This document shows positions 5,123 through 8,912 of a stretch of DNA of 8,912 bases, piece after piece. The translations under genes and the position numbers were made by a program. The notes beneath the pieces are model-generated. The model made no database searches, was not told the origin of the DNA, and saw only the letters and a program-made list of their open reading frames with translations. Source of the stretch: DATDCY01 sp031406795 [NCBI: Candidatus Rokuibacteriota bacterium]. Its GTDB lineage: Bacteria; JAUVQV01. Location of the stretch: NCBI GenBank assembly GCA_031406795.1, contig JANOHV010000126.1:1-8912 (forward strand). Direction: 5' to 3'. Within the stretch, counting starts at the first letter, position 1. Each line of letters begins with the position of its first letter.

Positions 5123-7330
5123 ATGACCCGAACTGCCGATCCGCTTGCCCCCACGGGAAAGGAACTGCGGCAGCTGCTGGCCCGTCGCCTTCACGACCCG
5201 CACAGCGTGCTCGGCGTCCATCCCGTCCCCGGGCGCCCCGCGACCTGGGTGCTGCGCGCTTTCCACCCCGGCGCCGACAGCGCCGAGGCGCTCCTGCCCG
5301 GCGGCGCGCTCCCGCTGCGGCGCCTGCACCACACCGGTCTTTTCGCGGTGCTGCTCGGGGAGCGCGCGGAGCCCCCGTCCTACCGGGTGCGCTTCTACTT
5401 CGCCGGGGGCGGCGTCGTCGAGCGCGACGACCCCTACCGCTTTCTCCCGACGCTCGGCGACCTGGATCTGCACCTGATCGGCGAGGGGTCGCACCAGCGG
5501 CTCTGGGAGGTCCTCGGATCGCACCTGCGGGTCGTGGACGGCGTCGCGGGCGTCGCCTTCGCCGTCTGGGCGCCGAACGCCGCGCGCGTCAACGTCGTCG
5601 GCGATTTCAACGCCTGGGACGGGCGCGTCCACCCGATGCGGCCGCTCGGCAGTTCCGGCGTCTGGGAGCTGTTCATCCCCGAGTTGGCCGAATGGGCGAT
5701 CTACCGCTATGAAATCGTCGCCCGGGACGGCTCGCTCTGCCTCAAGACCGACCCGCTGGCGTTCACCTCCGAGCTGCGCCCGAAGACCGCCGGACTCGTC
5801 TTCGACCACGATCGCTACGCCTGGGGCGACGCCGACTGGCTGGCGGCGCGCGCCGGACGCGTACCGCGCCAGGAGCCGCACGCGGTGTACGAGGTGCACA
5901 TCGGCTCGTGGATGCGCTCGGGAGGCGAGAGCGGCGAGTGGCTCACCTACCGCGAGATCGCCCCGCTGCTCGTCGCTCACGTGCGCCGCCTCGGCTTCAC
6001 CCACGTCGAACTGCTCCCCGTGGCCGAGCACCCCTTCGATCCCTCCTGGGGTTATCAGGTGACCGGTTTCTTCGCGCCGACGAGCCGTTTCGGCAGCCCG
6101 GACGATTTCAAGTTCTTCGTCGACACCCTGCACCAGGCCGGCATCGGCGTGATCCTCGACTGGGTCCCCGGCCACTTCCCCCGCGACGAGTACAGCCTGC
6201 GCCGCTTCGACGGCACGGCGTTGTACGAGCACGAGGACCCGCGGCTCGGCGAGCACCCGGACTGGGGGACGATGATCTTCAACTTCGGACGCAGCGAAGT
6301 GCGCAACTTCCTGCTCGCCAACGCGCTGTTCTGGCTGGAGGTCTTCCACATCGACGGACTGCGCGTCGACGCCGTGGCCTCGATGCTCTATCTCGATTAC
6401 AGCCGCAACGACGGAGAGTGGATCCCCAATCGCTACGGGGGGCGCGAGAACCTCGAGGCGGTGGCCTTTCTGCGCCGGCTCAACGAGCTGGTCTACGGCC
6501 TGCACCCCGGGTGCTTCACGATCGCCGAGGAGTCGACGGCCTGGCCCGCGGTCTCGCAGCCGGTCTGGCTCGGCGGCCTCGGCTTCGGCTTCAAGTGGAA
6601 CATGGGCTGGATGCACGACACGCTGTCCTACTTCGCCCGCGACCCCGTGCACCGCGTCCACCACCACAACGAGCTGACCTTCTCGATGCTCTACGCCTAC
6701 ACCGAGAACTTCGTGCTGCCGCTCTCGCACGACGAAGTCGTCCACGGCAAAGGCTCGCTGCTCGGCAAAATGCCCGGGGACCGCTGGCAGCAGTTCGCCA
6801 ACCTGCGCCTGCTGCTGGGGTTCTTCTGGACGCACCCCGGCAAGAAACTGCTGTTCATGGGCAGCGAACTCGCCCCGGACCAGGAGTGGAACCACGACCG
6901 CGGGCTGCCGTGGCACCTCGCCCAGGACCCGCCGCGGGCCGGCGTGCTGCGTCTGATGGAAGACATCGGGCGGCTCTACCACGGCGCGCCGGCGCTCTGG
7001 GAACTCGATCACTCGCCGGAGGGGTTCTGCTGGATCGACTGCCAGGATGCCGCACAGGGGGTCGTCTCTTTCGTGCGTCGCGGCAAGCGCGACCACCTCG
7101 TCGTGATCCTGAATCTCACGCCGGTGCCGCGACTCGGGTATCGGGTCGGGCTCCCCGAATTGCGGCGCTACCGCGAAGCGATCAACACCGATGCCGCGAT
7201 CTACGGCGGCGGCAACCTGGGCAACGGCGGGGCGGTCCGTGCCGAGCCGCTCCCGATGCACGGCTACGCCCAGTCCGCCGCGTTCACGCTGCCGCCGCTC
7301 GCCGCGCTCATCCTGCAGCCGGCCGACTGA
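5123..7330 (+). CDS. glgB: 1,4-alpha-glucan branching enzyme (GH13)
   Basis: Cytoplasmic glycogen branching enzyme (735 aa; E. coli GlgB is 728). It cleaves alpha-1,4 glucan chains and reattaches the piece by an alpha-1,6 bond. Layout: an N-terminal extension domain (about 1-130) with the DPHSVLGVHP start typical of long GlgB, a CBM48 beta-sandwich beginning near 146 (FAVWAPNA, VGDFNAWDGR), the GH13 barrel, and a C-terminal all-beta domain ending in LPPLAALIL. Catalytic residues are all found: nucleophile D416 in GLRVDAVASM, acid/base E469 in IAEESTAWP, and D537 in PLSHDEVVHGKGS. The spacings of 53 and 68 residues equal those of E. coli D405/E458/D526. Conserved DWVPGHFPRD and NPNRYGG-like (IPNRYGGREN) motifs are also present. 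Start ATG has AGGAG at 5108-5112, 10 nt upstream. It is followed 20 nt later by malQ, with which it probably forms a glycogen unit; no glgC/glgA is inside the window. Confidence 0.97.
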   Translation: MTRTADPLAPTGKELRQLLARRLHDPHSVLGVHPVPGRPATWVLRAFHPGADSAEALLPGGALPLRRLHHTGLFAVLLGERAEPPSYRVRFYFAGGGVVERDDPYRFLPTLGDLDLHLIGEGSHQRLWEVLGSHLRVVDGVAGVAFAVWAPNAARVNVVGDFNAWDGRVHPMRPLGSSGVWELFIPELAEWAIYRYEIVARDGSLCLKTDPLAFTSELRPKTAGLVFDHDRYAWGDADWLAARAGRVPRQEPHAVYEVHIGSWMRSGGESGEWLTYREIAPLLVAHVRRLGFTHVELLPVAEHPFDPSWGYQVTGFFAPTSRFGSPDDFKFFVDTLHQAGIGVILDWVPGHFPRDEYSLRRFDGTALYEHEDPRLGEHPDWGTMIFNFGRSEVRNFLLANALFWLEVFHIDGLRVDAVASMLYLDYSRNDGEWIPNRYGGRENLEAVAFLRRLNELVYGLHPGCFTIAEESTAWPAVSQPVWLGGLGFGFKWNMGWMHDTLSYFARDPVHRVHHHNELTFSMLYAYTENFVLPLSHDEVVHGKGSLLGKMPGDRWQQFANLRLLLGFFWTHPGKKLLFMGSELAPDQEWNHDRGLPWHLAQDPPRAGVLRLMEDIGRLYHGAPALWELDHSPEGFCWIDCQDAAQGVVSFVRRGKRDHLVVILNLTPVPRLGYRVGLPELRRYREAINTDAAIYGGGNLGNGGAVRAEPLPMHGYAQSAAFTLPPLAALILQPAD

Positions 7331-7350
7331 CGCGAGGTCCTGGCGCTCCG

Positions 7351-8912
7351 ATGGGCGAAAGCCGGATGACCCCGCTCGAGCGACTCGCCGCCGCGAACGG
7401 CATCGAGCCCTTGTGGCGCGACAACTGGGGGGGCGTCCATCCCACCAGCCCGAAGACCAACGCCGGTTTGCTCGCGGCGATGGGCATCGGCGCCGCATCG
7501 GCCGCCGAAGCCCGACGCTCGCTGGCCGCGCAACAGCAGGCCGCGTGGTGCGAACCCGCCCCGCCGGTGCTCGTCGTGCGCACCAACACGCCGCCCGCGC
7601 GCTTCTCGATCGCCCTGCCCCGCCCCAGCGGCACCGCCCGGCGGGGGCAGCCGCAGGTCTCGCTCGAGACCGTCGAGGAGACGGGCAGCCGGCGGCTCGT
7701 CAACCTCGCCGCCGGCGCGGTCGCCCACCTGGGCACCCGAACGTACGGGGACCGCGACTGGGATCGGTACGAGATCCCGCTGCCCGGCCCCTTGATGCCC
7801 GGTTACCACGAGCTGCTGGTCGTGGTCCGGCGGGACCAGGTCGTGCTCCAACAGGCGGTAGCGCTGATCGTCTGCCCGGAGCGGGCCTACGAAGCGCCTG
7901 AAGCCGATGGGGGGGCGCGCTCGGCGGGCCTGGGCGTGGCCCTCTACGGCGTGCGTTCCGACCGCAACGCGGGCGTCGGCGACTTCGGCGACCTGCGGCG
8001 TCTGACCCGCTGGGCCGTACGAGCGCTCGGCGCACGCTTCATCGGGCTCAACCCGCTGCACGCCATCCGCAACCGCTACCCCTTCAACCACAGCCCGTAT
8101 CTGCCGCTGAGCAGCCGCTTCGCCAACCACCTCTACCTGGAACTCGAGGCAATACCCGAGTTCGCCGCCAGCGACGCGGCCCAGCAGCAGCTGGCCGCCG
8201 CCGCGCCGCTGCTCGCGCGTCTGCGCGCGACCCCGCACGTCCCCTACGACGAGGCGGACGAATTCAAGCTGCGCGTGCTGCGCACCCTGTTCGCGGAATT
8301 CCTCGCCGGCTGCTGGAATCGCGCCGGGGACAGCCCGCGGCGCAAGCGCTTCGAAGACTTCCTCGCACGCGAAGGTCGGGCCCTCGAACAGTTCGCGCTG
8401 TTCCAGGCAATCGACGCCCAGCTGATCGCGGCCGGCGAGTGCGGCTGGTCGTGGCGCCTCTGGCCGGAGGGGTTCCGGCGCCCCGACGGCCCGGACGCGC
8501 GGGCGTTTCTCGAACAGCGGCGCGAAGAGGTCCTCTTCCGGCAATACGTGCAGTGGCAGCTCGACGAGCAGCTCGGCCAGCTCAATCGCGACGCGAGCCA
8601 GGCCGGGCTGAGCCTCGGGTACTACCACGACCTGGCGCTGGCCGTGGACGGGCAGGGCGCCGACACCTGGGCGCAGCAGGAGCTCTTCGCCGCGGGGGCC
8701 CGGGTCGGGGCGCCGCCGGATGACTTCAACGCCGCGGGCCAGGATTGGGGCTTTCCGCCCCCGCATCCGCAGCGCGACCGCGCGGCGGGTTACCGGACGT
8801 TCGCCGCGCAGATCCGCTGCGCCTGCCGGCACGCCGGCCTGCTGCGCATCGACCACGTCATGCGCCTCGCGCGCCTGTTCTGGATTCCCGACGCGATGCC
8901 GGCGTCCGCCGG
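7351..8912 (+). CDS. malQ: 4-alpha-glucanotransferase (amylomaltase, GH77), 3' end outside window
   Basis: Amylomaltase that transfers alpha-1,4 glucan segments between chains, recycling short maltodextrins. The first 520 codons are present and the frame is open to the window end; the E. coli-type enzyme is about 690 aa. It is the long form: residues 1-192 are an N-terminal beta-rich region (LERLAAANGIEPLWRD start, later GYHELLVV), then the GH77 barrel opens with GLGVALYGVRSDRNAG at about 193 and GVGDFGDLRRL, followed by FIGLNPLHA, YYHDLALAVDGQGADTW, GQDWGFPPPHP and LLRIDHVMRLARLFWIP. D501 in RIDHV is the expected catalytic nucleophile; the acid/base glutamate lies beyond the edge. Start is uncertain: ATG 7351 (20 nt after glgB) has only a distant GAGG, and ATG 7366 aligns better with the short N terminus of relatives. 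Close spacing implies co-transcription with glgB. Confidence 0.95.
   Translation, partial: MGESRMTPLERLAAANGIEPLWRDNWGGVHPTSPKTNAGLLAAMGIGAASAAEARRSLAAQQQAAWCEPAPPVLVVRTNTPPARFSIALPRPSGTARRGQPQVSLETVEETGSRRLVNLAAGAVAHLGTRTYGDRDWDRYEIPLPGPLMPGYHELLVVVRRDQVVLQQAVALIVCPERAYEAPEADGGARSAGLGVALYGVRSDRNAGVGDFGDLRRLTRWAVRALGARFIGLNPLHAIRNRYPFNHSPYLPLSSRFANHLYLELEAIPEFAASDAAQQQLAAAAPLLARLRATPHVPYDEADEFKLRVLRTLFAEFLAGCWNRAGDSPRRKRFEDFLAREGRALEQFALFQAIDAQLIAAGECGWSWRLWPEGFRRPDGPDARAFLEQRREEVLFRQYVQWQLDEQLGQLNRDASQAGLSLGYYHDLALAVDGQGADTWAQQELFAAGARVGAPPDDFNAAGQDWGFPPPHPQRDRAAGYRTFAAQIRCACRHAGLLRIDHVMRLARLFWIPDAMPASA

Noticed and set aside
4535-7498. A 987-codon open frame on the minus strand opposite the fumarase beta, glgB and malQ starts
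   Set aside because: It is antisense to three well-supported genes with intact catalytic residues, is very rich in R/E/A/G/V, and shows no recognisable domain. Long stop-free antisense frames are expected opposite high-GC coding sequence.

Overview
The window is GC-rich bacterial DNA (about 70% GC by eye) with tightly packed genes and C/G-ending third positions. The GlgB and MalQ proteins resemble the long proteobacterial (E. coli-type) forms, and an MsbA-like exporter points to a Gram-negative envelope. A gammaproteobacterium, possibly of the purple-sulfur or related Chromatiales type, is the most natural reading, but no ribosomal or lineage marker is present and the assignment is inference.

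Layout, left to right. (1) 1-1908: short leader, then an MsbA-like ABC exporter half-transporter (+). (2) 1928-2281 (-): a small FmdB-type zinc-ribbon protein, convergent with msbA and separated by only 19 bp. (3) 2282-2417: a divergent promoter region carrying a copy of a 28-bp repeat. (4) 2418-3404 (+): a PP-loop ATP pyrophosphatase of the tRNA-thiolation type, with three candidate Fe-S cysteines and a C-terminal domain resembling NFACT-R. (5) 3405-3650: a 246-bp gene-free stretch holding a roughly 95-bp noncoding repeat element with a hairpin and the second (inverted) 28-bp repeat copy, followed by an AT-richer promoter. (6) 3651-5068 (+): a two-subunit class I (Fe-S) fumarase, alpha and beta translationally coupled by a 4-nt overlap. 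(7) 5123-7330 (+): glycogen branching enzyme glgB. (8) 7351-8912 (+): 4-alpha-glucanotransferase malQ, cut off by the window end.

Functionally the window is mostly core metabolism and envelope: lipid export, a TCA-cycle hydratase, and a glgB-malQ glycogen unit in which one enzyme makes alpha-1,6 branches and the other rearranges alpha-1,4 chains. The least ordinary items are the PP-loop/NFACT-R-like protein, probably an RNA thiolation enzyme of undefined target, and the 28-bp inverted repeat (27 of 28 matching) that brackets it and lies in the same orientation upstream of both fmdB and the fumarase promoter. No CRISPR, tRNA, rRNA, integrase or transposase was seen. Long open frames antisense to glgB and to the PP-loop gene look like high-GC shadows.
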